NCBI GenBank assembly: GCA_009663005.1
Contig: VIGQ01000067.1
Location: 597,501 to 635,000 of the forward strand
Length of the DNA stretch: 37,500 nt
Direction: 5' to 3'
Source: Actinidia chinensis
Lineage: Eukaryota > Streptophyta > Magnoliopsida > Ericales > Actinidiaceae
This document shows positions 1-10,089 of the stretch, piece by piece (within the stretch, counting starts at the first letter, position 1; every line of letters starts with the position of its first letter). The position numbers and the translations under genes were made by a program. The notes beneath the pieces were generated by a model. That model was not told where the DNA came from, made no database searches, and saw nothing but the letters and a program-made list of their open reading frames with translations.

Positions 1-1700
1 TCGGTAGTTAAGTTTCAGAAATATCAGATCAATCATTAAAATTTTAGAAAATATAGTTTGTTCTCAAAAATTTTATAATGAGATTTTGAGTTTTGATACA
101 TATCCCGAGGCATTGTCACAAGGCATATTCTTATTATATAATAAGAGTCTTTAAAAGATTTTTATTATTTCTCAAGTGTTTGAGACAACGAGTTGCTCAA
201 AAAAAGTTCGGAAAGTTAAAAAATGACTGCAAGAGAAAAAAAAATTCACGTTCAACTTGAAAGTGCTAAGGTGAAAATAATCGATTTGATTGGTGCTAAC
301 AACGTTTCTTTGTGTTGTACCTCAGGGCCTAATAGATCTCTTCAACAGTTTGAAAAAACACATTATTTGGAGTTTGTGCTTGAAAAAGTTTAAATTTGAG
401 AACCAAGCGAGGTTGTTAATTTACTTCAAGTACTTGATTCGTTGGCATGGAAGAATTCAGTATTCGGACGAAATCGAGATCGATACGTTCTTCTCAGTGG
501 AGAAGAATGATGCGGAACAAAAATGCACATTATTATTTATTGATTCTTGTATTTTATAGTTTTGTTATTAGTTGTCTTTTATTTTTAGAATTTTATTTTC
601 TTTAAATCATTTTGCTCATTGGGCCTCATTAATAGTAGCTTATAGGCTATTTTTAGGGTTTAGTATTTTTAGGGTTATGTTATTTTCTCTATTTAATGAG
701 AGTTTTGGTTACAATTGAAAACAAATTATGATTGATAAAAAAATGTGTTCAACCTTGGCTTGTTTATCTCTTTAGTTGATCTCAAACAAGCTTTGATAGG
801 GCCAAGCTCGAGTACTTTGGTATTTTATGCAGTACAAGAGTGTTATAAGCTTATTGAGATGAGTTTGAGTCAATTTGAATTAATTAACATTACCTCATGT
901 TCAAGTTTGGCTTATAAAATAATGAGCTGATCTTAAATGAGCATTTAGTGAACTGATAGCTGGACTTATTTTCACAACGAACTAATCTCGAAACAACTTG
1001 CAATAAAATGAAACCAAATAGCTTGGTTGGGTTTACATTTCTTACATCCTAAAGCTTCAATCACAAAGCCCAATAACCCAATAAGAGACGCCAGTCGTGG
1101 ATCCTAATACATTCAAACGGAAAATGTTAAGTGCACGATTTGGCTTCAATTACTGTTTTGTTTGACGTCTTGTTTATTTTCATTTTCATTTTATATATTT
1201 ATTTTGATGCAGCTAGATATATATTGCAAAGTTCGTAACAGGGCTTCATCAGGGGAAGCATAGCCATTCCTATTATCTTTAGGCATGCAGATTGATAGGG
1301 ACGGGAGCATGCGGATCAAATTTTTCTCCTTTCTCAATTTGTCTGCACCGTTCTTGGGTTTTCATTTGTGCTAGCCTCGAAGATGAGTGGTGATGAATAT
1401 CCCCTGCATCAACGCGATAAATCTGTAAGTTGCATGTTGATTGATCATTTTGATTGGTTTTATTCATATTATCAAAAACTAACATGATAAATGTGAAACA
1501 TTGGTAAATGGCTTCAGTTAGGAAGAGAAAAAAGTTGGAATGGTCTGTCAGTGTGAAAACTAGAATTTCCTGACGACATCTTTGAAAGACTGGTTGACTT
1601 TGATGTGTATCGAATCGTTTCTGATATAGTAGGCTTCTTGCTGACGAACAAAACATTGTTTTTTTTTATGATTCGGAATCTAAGCATTGATGGAGCATTT
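1..1700. other. Unassigned AT-rich DNA with no recognised gene
   Basis: I recognise no gene here. A 56-codon + frame at 223-393 begins MTAREKKIHVQLES and looks acidic and helical, and a second + frame covers 290-559, but neither matches a family I know. Bases 610-730 carry 'tttagggtt'-type repeats like the transcribed ends of some plant genes or retroelements. A minus-strand frame of 125 codons at 1279-1656 has no recognisable motif and is probably accidental. These could be fragments of decayed elements or of a host gene lying to the left, and the sequence does not decide between them. Confidence 0.4.

Positions 1701-1701
<1 letters not shown>

Positions 1702-1736
<35 letters not shown>
1702..1736. 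repeat. (CT)n microsatellite
   Basis: An uninterrupted run of 17 CT units plus one base, immediately followed by AGGT. On the + strand it resembles a polypyrimidine tract with an AG/GT boundary, but no exon can be recognised on either side, so I call it only a simple repeat. Confidence 0.95.
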
Positions 1737-1738
<2 letters not shown>

Positions 1739-1752
1739 GTTTGTGGTATATT

Positions 1753-2140
1753 AATACACATAACTCTTTTAAATTTCACAAAAAATATCGTTCATGCTAC
1801 GGTTGAAATTCATTTGAGTTAATTCAACGGTGAGATTTACTGAGATTAGTCTCCTCCAAAAATATCACTTCCTCTTCTCAAAGGTGTGGGCCCACATAAG
1901 TTTCTTTACAATGGACAAAATTTTTTTAAATCTGAAGATATTTTTTTACTCAATTGGAATCTTTTTTATTGGATCCACTCTCAAAAAAATTAAAATATCT
2001 TTTTTTCCCTCATTTCTCCCAACCAACAATTTTTTTTCAAAATCATTATAGTTTCTAATTGTTTTTCTTTTGTAAACAATGTATCTCTTCGTATAATGCA
2101 TGGAATGTATCTTTTATCCTGATATTTCTATCTTATCTGT
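1753..2140 (+). mobile_element. Degraded Helitron fragment, same family as the copies at 5.2-8.0 kb and 28.7-30.1 kb
   Basis: Bases 1795-1840 (ctacggttgaaattcatttg onward) match the 5' region of the Helitron at 29412. The middle (attggatccactctcaaaaa, then ccctcatttctccc) follows the same order as that copy. Bases 2070-2140 (tatctcttcg, then cttatctg) match the stretch just before the 3' hairpin at 30038. The terminal TC and the hairpin-CTAG end are missing here, so the boundaries are approximate and this is a decayed copy with no coding capacity. Confidence 0.55.
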
Positions 2141-2258
2141 TTTTATATTGGTACAATCTAAGCGATAATCTTAAGAAATGATTTATTTTTATTTTTTATG
2201 TTATGTCCGGGACTCAGGAATTACGAGTATGTATATATATATATCAAGATCAAATCCA

Positions 2259-2370
2259 AGATCAATATCACGAGAGAGAGTGGAAGAGATCAGCCACAAG
2301 AATATGTCAAGGGTTAGATCAAGATCAAGAGAGAGAGTGGAAAGATCAGCCACTAGAGAGGTCAAGGGTA
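2259..2370. repeat. 55-bp tandem duplication rich in AGA/GATCAAGA
   Basis: Two adjacent diverged units, about 2259-2314 and 2316-2370, share the order gatcaa, gagagagagtgga, gatcagccac, gtcaaggg. The + frame through both units (2178-2417) reads as an Arg/Ser-rich peptide with runs such as RVRSRSRERVER. That composition follows from the AGA/TCA-rich repeat and is not by itself evidence for an SR protein. The upstream side has a short (TA)n run at 2231-2243. Confidence 0.75.
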
Positions 2371-2513
2371 TTTGGTTAATGCCCATACCCAAGGAATCAC
2401 GATATATCAGTCTATAGTTATATGAAATTTGCCATTGACATACATTTAACCAAATGTTTTTACTTGCTGTACGCAACCTTGAGATGTTCATTTCATCGCA
2501 TATACCCTTTAGG

Positions 2514-2774
2514 GGCCGTTTGCTGGTGATAAGAAGGTGGGGGAACTTTTTCCCCCGGATAATTTTTTTCCCAGTCCGTTTGGCTGGCGGATAGGAGGCG
2601 GATACTTTATGCCCCGGATAATTTTTCCCCCAGCAGTGGATACAGGGCTATAATTTTTTGGTGGGGCCCAGACCCACTAAAGTTATCCGGGGGATAGGGG
2701 GTGCGGGATCAGAAAAAAAATATATAAAGAGAAAACAAATGTATATTTTTTTTATATATATGATATAGAAACAA

Positions 2775-2814
<40 letters not shown>

Positions 2815-2964
2815 TCTCTATATTTTCTTCCCTTAATCCCCACCCTTATCCACCCATTCTAAGTACCAAACAAAATTAAAAGTTATCCTCCTCCAAAGTT
2901 ATCCTCTCTAAAATTTATCCCCCCTTAAAACTTATCCCCCCCCATAATCCACCCCCAAACGGCC
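2514..2964. mobile_element. Non-autonomous hAT-like MITE with a duplicated 5' end
   Basis: The ends are inverted: GGCCGTTTG at the left and CAAACGGCC at the right, with further imperfect match inside. The flanks CCTTTAGG (2506-2513) and CTTTTAGG (2965-2972) form an 8-bp target duplication with one mismatch, which fits hAT. A shorter TTA-type duplication with slightly longer inverted ends is a less likely alternative. Both arms repeat GGATAA-type motifs. The first 60 bp recurs directly at 2574-2633. There is no coding capacity. Confidence 0.6.
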
Positions 2965-3009
2965 CTTTTAGGTTCTATTCATCAATATGGGCAAATCCAG
3001 TTCTATCTG

Positions 3010-3537
3010 GACCTGTGCGCAGGGGTGATAATCGGCCGGATGGCCCACCAAGCCCGTCCAACCTATTTTGTTTGTTTAAAGGGCTTGGAATTTACCTATT
3101 TTTATATCATTGGGAATTATCATTTTTCATCTTTCAAGTCCATTTATATCTTTGGTAGGCTTGAGATTTAATTTTAGACCAACCCAGGGAGGTTCTTACC
3201 CGAATACCCATATATTAATTATTTTATAATCTAATTTCTGTAGAACATTGTAAAAGCTACAGAAAAGTGGTATTATCGACTCTAATAGTATCTTTTTGGT
3301 CTATTCGAAGATTGAAAAATGTTCTTATTAGGTCGATTTGGAAAATGTTGCTTATTAGGTATGATAGCATACTAATATTTATCCTTTAAGTTTCAAGAGG
3401 AATTATACCTACAATCAAAGTAAATTCTTAAATATAATTAAGATTAGAGGCCCAAACATAGGCATTTATTGGGAGTGCTTGGGATTAAAATTTTTTATTA
3501 AATTAAAACGGCTAGACTTGAAAATTCACTATTAGAC
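3010..3537. other. No gene; possible left end of another hAT-like element
   Basis: Bases 3021-3060 (cagggg, tgataatcggccgg, cccaccaagcccg) resemble the common plant hAT-type start with repeated GGCC/CCGG words. I could not find a matching right end, and the rest is AT-rich with no frame of interest. Confidence 0.25.
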
Positions 3538-3545
3538 GTTGCATT

Positions 3546-3730
3546 CAGGGCGGAGTCAGAATTTTAAGTTGGGGGCTAAAGTGTAAAAAATTTTTTTTAA
3601 TATATTCAGGGGTTCAAGTGTAAAAATAAAAAAAAAAATTTTTTACACAAAGTTTGGTAAAATTTAATAATTTTTTTGAAAAGTGAGGGGGGCTGCACCC
3701 CTCCTAGGTTAGAGCCCTGGTACCGCCCTG
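3546..3730. mobile_element. 185-bp hAT MITE
   Basis: The ends are CAGGGCGG at the left and CCGCCCTG at the right, the classic plant hAT terminal inverted repeat. The flanks GTTGCATT (3538-3545) and CTTGCATT (3731-3738) are an 8-bp target duplication with one mismatch. The interior has T/A runs and the word ggggggctgcacccctcc near the right end. It carries no transposase and would depend on an autonomous hAT. The relic at 24245-26986 has related ends (CAGGGGC). Confidence 0.8.
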
Positions 3731-3925
3731 CTTGCATTGGTGTTTGGCAAGGCCTTGGTACACATAATCCTCTTAATAATGTGTATAATCTGGGACCAAT
3801 AATTTCTCGCCTCTCCCCATACCTTTATGTCATGTTTGTAACATATTTTAAATGTGGAGATTAGACTAATAGTTTAGCACAGCTTATTAACCATGTGCTA
3901 GTGCAAAAAATAAAATTTGACTAAT

Positions 3926-4050
3926 AGTCATTGGGATTATTAATTTTCTCAAAAATAGACGATTATCCAAGGAGAGTTAGTGTTCCTAATTTTTTTCATA
4001 GGATTAAAATTCCATTGTAATTGGATTGGATTGCCAATCCCAATGATTGA
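3926..4050. mobile_element. Small inverted-repeat (MITE-like) element
   Basis: The left arm tcattgggatta (3928-3939) is inverted as caatcccaatga at the right end (to about 4048), giving an imperfect hairpin of about 120 bp. A related stretch in the opposite orientation lies at 23840-23870. The target duplication is unclear, so the family is not assigned. Confidence 0.4.
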
Positions 4051-4470
4051 TATTTTTTTTCAAAACATGGCTTTAGGGTTTACTATATAGACTCTATATT
4101 AAAAAACGTCTTTGTAAAATCTACAAATTGAATATTGATTGGAAGTTTTGAAAGTCCTGTAAAATCTATAATTGAATTGATCCTTGATGTACTGGATTTT
4201 TATAGCTTTATTCAAGCTATTATAAATTGTGAGATGGAATTTTCTTCTTCGTGCATGCTTAGCATAATTTTGGTTAGTTTTTTCTTTTGAAAGTTGTGTC
4301 AGAGTTTTATTATATTTGTTTTTTTACTTTGGGACAAAAAACTTACAAATAAAACAATAATTTTTTTGAAACTCTACTTTAAAATTTTTCAACTTTCTAC
4401 TTTTAAATAAATAATTAAATATAATTTTCAGTTATTTAAACACTCCTCCTTAGTTTAATAAAAAGAGGTC
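4051..4470. other. AT-rich spacer with no recognised feature
   Basis: There is no frame longer than a few dozen codons and no inverted ends I could pair. The words gtaaaatctacaa (4115) and gtaaaatctataa (4159) recur at close spacing, a hint of a decayed small repeat. Confidence 0.5.
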
Positions 4471-4473
4471 TAA

Positions 4474-5145
4474 AGCATCTCTAGCAATACTCCATAATTT
4501 TTTTCGTACAACTTTAAAAAAATAGGGGTTTCCTTAAATTATAGGAAACTTTTTTACCACCATCCTCTAATACACTACTCTTTTATTTATTTAATTTAAA
4601 TTTTATTTTTTTTATTTGATTAACTCATCTACCACCTTGTAGCCTGCTCTCACTCTGCTCTACTCTCTAATCAAAAAGCGTCAAAAATTGAAGTAGAGAT
4701 TGTTGGAGATTTCAATTTGGTTTGGTGGAAATGGATTCATTTTTGGAATTGATCAAAAGCTTAGATCCACTATAGAATCTACGAGATTTATATTGATTTG
4801 GAAAAAAAATGGATGCATCAATAAGAAGATTCTTCAAACAAACAACAAATAGTCCACCAAAACACCTCCACTCACCGTCACTCTCGAGGAACCGAGGGGG
4901 AGAGGTTGCGGTTGGGTTTGGACGGAGGAGCAGGAGAGAACACTTCGTGTGAGAAGAGCTGAGAGAAGAGGGAAAAGAGAAATTATTTTTATGGAAAGGA
5001 AGTGAAAAATAGCCCTTACACGTTGAGAGTATTGTAGCAACCTCACAAATAGCGTGGTGTTAGAAAATCAAATTGGAGTGATTTTGAGAAAAATCTTCCC
5101 CAAACTAGAGTAGAATAAGGATTAAGAGTCTATTGCCAGATGCTC
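4474..5145. mobile_element. Tourist-like (PIF/Harbinger) non-autonomous element
   Basis: The left end AGCATCTCTAGCAATACTC and the right end GAGTCTATTGCCAGATGCTC are inverted copies with small differences. Each end is flanked by TAA (4471-4473 and 5146-5148), the 3-bp duplication typical of PIF/Harbinger elements. At 672 bp it is long for a MITE, and its interior has no transposase. The one longer frame in it (minus, 4834-5046) shows no known motif. The superfamily call rests on the TAA duplication plus the widespread plant GAGCATCTC-type end. Confidence 0.65.
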
Positions 5146-5206
5146 TAAGCGATGCCCATGGAAGCTAGGTTTGAAAACTAGATGTTGTTAGTTAAAAATT
5201 ACTTTA

Positions 5207-5587
5207 TCTAATTATTAAATCACAAACTACGTTTGAATCTAAAAGCTATCTCTTACATTTACGGCTAAATCAATTTGAATTGCATCCAAGGCTAGATTTC
5301 AGCTCAAATTAGTGTTTTCGCCCAAAATATCACTTCACTATTTTATCCTCCCATCACTTTCACTTCTCTCTCTTTATACTCTCACCATCTCTCCGCCTAC
5401 CACTTCACATCCACCCTTTTAACTTTTTTTAATATCTATTATTTTTTTATTTTTTGACTTTCACTTCCAAATTTTTATATATTTTTTAATAAAATTTTAA
5501 AACTCTTTATTTATTTGGTTTAATACTCCTTCATTCTTTGTGTTTCTTTTTAACTTTTACTTCAAATGTTATATAAAAAAAATAGTG

Positions 5588-5620
<33 letters not shown>

Positions 5621-6192
5621 ATGTTTTTTTAAAAGAAAAAAATGAATCAATATTTTTAATATTTTTTAAAATTTCGGTGGGTTGATAGTAATATGTTATT
5701 GTTATTTGAGTCTTTTTTAATACTCTTGATCTTTTTTTTTTTACTTTCACTTTTGAATTTTTATAAAAAAAATTATTAAAAATATATATAATTTTTTTGG
5801 AGGAGATATGATTAGAAGTTATGTTATTATATAATATGAATTTACTACTGATTGATACGTTAAAAGTTATTATTTTCTATATATTTTTTGATAAATGAAA
5901 ACTACTAAAAAATAATTTATTAATTTTCAAGGATAATCTCAAATACAAACTATAACCCATCGAAATTTTAAAATAATTATTAAAAATTTTGGTTCCATAT
6001 TTTTTTTTAATAAAAAATATAAGGTGGAATGTAAAAAAGATTATAAAGTATATTATAATTTTTTTAAATAAAAATTGGAAGCGAAAGTAAAAAGAAAAAA
6101 TAGAATAGGGGTTGAAAATAAAAAAATAAAGGGGGGAGAAAAGGGCGAGAAGAAGGGGGGGAGAGAAAAAGGGAGGGACGGGAAGGGAAAGG

Positions 6193-6226
<34 letters not shown>

Positions 6227-6583
6227 AATCGAGGGTATTAAAAAATGAATAAAGGGTATTAAAAATAATAAAAGGGTTGAATACTTGAATGACAAAATTG
6301 TACTTAAGAAAAAATTGAGAATAAAGTGAAAGTTAAAAAAAAGGCACATTGAGGGGGTGGGATTGTCAAGGGTGAAAACACAGCTCTCTTGTATTAATTG
6401 AGATTAGATTGGGCTAGTTATATTGGTTGTTTTGTGAGAAAGTAACCGAGAGCTACCTATTTGTGATTATTTTTTATTTTAGTTTTATTTATTCTTCTGC
6501 GATGGAAGAATTCATTAAAATTTGATGAAAAATATTTTTATTATTTTTTTTGGGTAGTGCCCGTAGGCACGGGCAATTACTAG
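5207..6583 (+). mobile_element. Non-autonomous Helitron, copy A
   Basis: It starts with TC after an A (5206) and ends with CTAG before a T (6584), the standard Helitron insertion between A and T. Just before the end is a 7-bp stem, TGCCCGT (6558-6564) with ACGGGCA (6569-6575) around a 4-base loop, then ATTACTAG. The 1377-bp interior has no RepHel coding sequence, so movement would need an enzyme from elsewhere. The left half holds repeats of a CTTTCACTTC word and the right half holds its reverse complement, giving a palindromic layout. A run of about 28 A lies near 6197-6224. Confidence 0.8.
6558..6583 (+). terminator. Helitron A 3' hairpin and CTAG terminus
   Basis: The stem TGCCCGT/ACGGGCA with loop AGGC is followed by ATTACTAG. 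In Helitrons this hairpin plus CTRR marks the end of rolling-circle transposition. Here it is transposition-related and not an RNA terminator. The same unit appears at 7967-7991, 29793-29816 and 30038-30065. Confidence 0.8.
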
Positions 6584-6998
6584 TTTATATTAATAAATCA
6601 CAACTACGTTTGGAATCCAAAATTATCGCTCGCTATATACGACGAAATCAATTTGAATTGATCCAACGACTCAGGTTTTATATCAAATTATTTTTTTCGC
6701 CCAAAAATATAAAGTTAACTCTCTAGTCATACCATAACTTTACAAGTTATCTCTCTAGGATAAATCTCACTCAACTCTACTTTTTTTTTTTCCCATTACT
6801 TTTAACATTCAAAACCGTTTATAATTTTTTAATACCCTGTATTTCTTTTTACTTTTTACTTTCACTTCCGAATTTTTATATAATTTTTTTATAAAATTTA
6901 TAACTTCTTTATTTCTTTTTCTTTTATACCCCTCAATTCTTTTGTTTTTTACTTTTTTAAACTTTCACTTTTAAAAATTTGATATAAAAGAAATTATG

Positions 6999-7030
<32 letters not shown>

Positions 7031-7192
7031 TATGTTTTTTATTAAAAGAAAGAAAAATATGAATTCAGATTTTTAAGAGTTTCTTTTAAAAATTTCGCGT
7101 GAGTGATAATATATGGTATTTGTTATTTGAGTCTTTTTTTTTAATTATCCCTGATTCCGTTTTTTGTTTACTTTCACTTTGAAATTTTATAT

Positions 7193-7224
<32 letters not shown>

Positions 7225-7991
7225 GATTAGAAGTTATGTTCTTTGTAATGGTGAATTATTACTGTATTGATAGTTAAAAATTAGTATTTTTCTTATGTAT
7301 GTTTATGATACATCAAAACTACTAAAAATATATTATTAATTTTCAAGGATAGTCTACAAAAAAAAAAATAACATTAAATATCAATTCAGATCGAAATTTT
7401 TAAAAAAATATTAAAAATTTTAATCCTATTTTTTTTCTTTTATAAAAAAAATAAGGTGGATGAGAGTAAAACAAAATTATAAAATTATAAAATTTGTATA
7501 AAATTATTTTTTATATAAAAATTTGGAAGTGAAGTTAAAAAGAAAAAACAAGAATTAAGGGGTATTTTAAGGAAAACAAATAAAAGGGTTATAAAAATGT
7601 TATCGTAATTTCTTTATATAAAAATTCGAAAGTGAAAGCTAAAAAAAAGAAATTAATCAAGGGGTATGTTAAAAAAAAATAATAAAGGAAGTATTAAAAA
7701 AAAAATAAAAGGGTTGAATGGTAAAATTGTAGTTTGAGGAAGAAATTAAGGGGTAAGTTGAAATTCAAAAAAAAGGTAACATCAGACGGGGTGTGATGTC
7801 AGAAGTGGAAAAAATAGCTCTCTATGTGAGTTTAGATAGATTAGTTAGGTTTTGAGAAGTAACTGAGAGCTACCTTATTGTATTATTTTTATTTTTATTT
7901 TTAGTTATTCTTCGCGATGAAGAATTTCAAAAGCTGAAAATTTTTTTTCTAAATTTTGTTGCGTAGTGCCCGTGGGCACGGGCAATTACAG
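6584..7991 (+). mobile_element. Non-autonomous Helitron, copy B, directly abutting copy A
   Basis: The first bases after copy A's CTAG already match the Helitron 5' end (taataaatcacaactacgtt), with the initial TC changed to TT. The right end has the hairpin TGCCCGT (7967-7973)/ACGGGCA (7978-7984) and then ATTACAG, where CTAG has lost its T. Its 1408-bp length and motif order parallel copy A, with visible divergence and many small indels. No coding sequence is present. The zero-base junction means the two copies form a head-to-tail tandem. Confidence 0.75.
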
Positions 7992-8476
7992 TTCATTATA
8001 TTATAGTACCATTTAGCCAGGGTTTTATTGTCCAGAACAACAATTTATTTGTATTCCTATCACCATAACCAAAGTTTATCCTCGTCTTAACATCAATTAG
8101 TTTTATTTACCAACTTTTCATTTCCTTAATTACATGTACTAATTCTAAATTTTATACTTTATTCGTCTTCGTTGGCAACAAAAATCTGAAAATATAAAAT
8201 TTATTTTGATCTAAATTGAGAAAAATCTCCCTATGACAAAAACAAATCATTTTATTAGACAAATAGCTATTTTTTGTTTTTGTTTTCAATTTTACACAAT
8301 TTTAATATTTTCAGATTCTTCTTATCAAGAAAATCAAAAATAATATAAAATTCTGTGATCAAATGTTGATAAAAATCAAAAAGGTTAAAAAAACTTGCAA
8401 TCAATTTACTAAAAAATTTATAATAAAACTCACCAAAAGGTTTATAAGAAATTGTACTGTTTTAATAGATTTTTAC
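7992..8476. other. AT-rich spacer with no gene seen
   Basis: Low-complexity A/T-rich sequence with short repeats of 'aaaatcaaaaa' type and no frame of note. It separates Helitron B from the truncated gypsy LTR. Confidence 0.6.
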
Positions 8477-8759
8477 ATGTCGAGCTTCGCTATTAAAAGG
8501 GATAACCCTCGATCATAGTAAGCAATATTTTCTCCTACAAATCAGAGGCCATAATCATTCCATTCTCCTAGCTCTTTCGTGTTCTTCCTCTTCTTTTGGC
8601 ACTAATTTAACCATCGGAGAACTATTCTTGAAATAGCTCTGGATGATCTTTCTACTATTTCTGTCTTACAGGCCCACGTGCAGCGTTTAGCCTCCTAATC
8701 GCTTGTTCACACCATCGTTATTGTCTATGTTCGATTTTTCCTCATCCTACAACCCCACA
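8477..8759 (+). mobile_element. 3' part (R-U5) of a Tat-type gypsy LTR
   Basis: It begins abruptly at a TATA-like ctattaaaaggg (8490). It continues through the leader-like words cggagaactattcttgaaat and gatctttctactatttctg and ends ccccaca at 8759. The order matches the LTR at 22735-23500 (tataaaaaggggac, aagcaata, agaatagttctggaggtctt, cttgcag), though the two are clearly diverged. The upstream U3 half is missing, so this LTR is truncated on its left. Confidence 0.6.
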
Positions 8760-8760
8760 C

Positions 8761-8777
8761 TTGGCATCGTTTATGGG
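8761..8777 (+). other. Primer-binding-site-like motif after the LTR
   Basis: ttggcatcgtttatggg sits two bases after the LTR's terminal CA. It corresponds to the TTGGCGCCGTCTGTGGG word found at this place in many plant Tat-type gypsy elements, with mutations. The role as a minus-strand primer site is inferred from position. Confidence 0.55.
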
Positions 8778-8812
8778 AATCAAAACCCTAGACACAGCAA
8801 ATTCGGGATTCG

Positions 8813-9990
8813 ATGGCATTCAGAACTCACGGGGGCAGAGGCAATCAGAAAAAACAAAAAGAGTACCGCTTCTCTCATTCTCAGAACGTCGGGTATAGAG
8901 GGGAACGAAGCTAATGACGGTTGCTCAAGGGCGGCATGGGCTCTTCCGGAAAAGGCCATTTCAGTCTCTCCCTCCCGACAAGGTCATGAGGTAAAAAAAA
9001 CACCTAGGTTTGTGCATAAGGAACAACTCCTTTTGAGGTACTCGGACAATCATTCACACCCTGATTGAGAAAAAAAAATATACCTCTTTGAGAAGTTTGA
9101 CCCACCAAAGTTCACAATGTACAATGGAAATTGGGATCCGAAGTTACACATCAACCACTTTTGGTAGAAAGATGGCACTTCTGGAATCAACTTGACGGCA
9201 CACTAATGTGAAGATGTTTCCATTCCACGGCTCCGTTTGTCATCAACATTAAGCGCCAAAAAATTAACGAGCTCTTTCATTACATAGAAATGGAAAAAAA
9301 TGGAAATGCTCTGCAAGTACAGCAAGAGATATTAGGAGTATACAAAAAGTTGGAGGCTGCCTCAAAGGAGCTCACAGTGGTCAGCTACAAGCTCGAGTTG
9401 AATCGGGCAAGAAGGTTGGTGGGATGACTTGATGCTTACCACAACAAACCTCGAGATTCGCCCTGTGTCCCAAGTTGAAATGTAGCTTAGATTGGAAGGT
9501 ACAATGGTTAGGAGGTGAACAACGCGGGACAGGGCGTATCACCTTCTGAGGACCAAGTTTATTTAAAACGCATAAAGAGAGGCAGAGGAGCGTGAAGGAT
9601 GAGTAAGGCAGAGAGTTCATGCGGTTTCAAAGAATTGATCGAGAAGCTCCGCAAAGTATCTAGGAACAACTCGTATTACAAGAAGTCTCTCCTTATGGGA
9701 TGGGGTCTAAAGAAATGAACCATCTATGGAAGTGGTGCCTACACGAGGAGAAGGATCACAAGATGGAGGAATTTGTATAGCCTTGAAGTCTTTATTGGAC
9801 CAACAGTTCAAACAGAGCGCCTGAAAGAGTTTGTTTTGACCAAAAGAGGAACAAAGACAAAGAAAATCGAGGTCAGACCTAATTCGAGGTTTGACCGAGA
9901 CAATGGAGAAGTCGACAATGCTTTGGAGACACAACTCCCCCATTCGGGACGATCCACATATCGAGGGCCCACATGACCTCAAACTTGAGA
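8813..9990 (+). pseudogene. gag: Degenerate gypsy (Tat lineage) gag
   Basis: Gag forms the particle that packages retrotransposon RNA. A likely start ATG is at 8813. At 9094-9165 the frame reads KFDPPKFTMYNGNWDPKLHI, like the plant gypsy gag core (typically 'PK...YDG..DP..H'). Near the end, 9733-9840 reads WCLHEEKDHKMEEFV, a stop, then ERLKEFV. This is the position of the Tat 'CRFH..HGH.TE.C..LK..IE.L...G.L.EFV' segment, with the usual Cys/His residues mostly lost. Frameshifts and stops are spread throughout, so no protein can be made. Protease follows directly, as expected for a single gag-pol order. The call rests on motif order, not on an alignment. Confidence 0.6.
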
Positions 9991-10089
9991 TAGTATACGA
10001 GGAAAGAATCACATTGTCAAACAATGAACAAGGCTCTCTCGCTCTAGCCAGTGGCAAATAAGCCAAAACATGACTTTGACTGAGTTAGA

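Noticed and set aside
1279..1656. 125-codon minus-strand frame
   Set aside because: No recognisable domain, ordinary composition and no promoter or polyadenylation context. Length alone is not enough in this much sequence.
1702..1740. 3' splice site (polypyrimidine tract plus AG)
   Set aside because: The tract is a pure CT microsatellite and neither side shows a recognisable exon.
6053..6349. Minus-strand frame rich in Phe, Pro and Ser
   Set aside because: It arises from the poly-A and purine-rich interior of Helitron A read backwards.
8703..9068. 121-codon + frame as a separate gene
   Set aside because: It starts inside the gypsy LTR and crosses the primer-site-like motif into gag, so it is an accidental frame over a decayed element.
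9707..10066. 119-codon minus-strand frame
   Set aside because: It lies opposite the gag end (WCLHEEKDHKMEEFV, ERLKEFV), which is the better supported reading.
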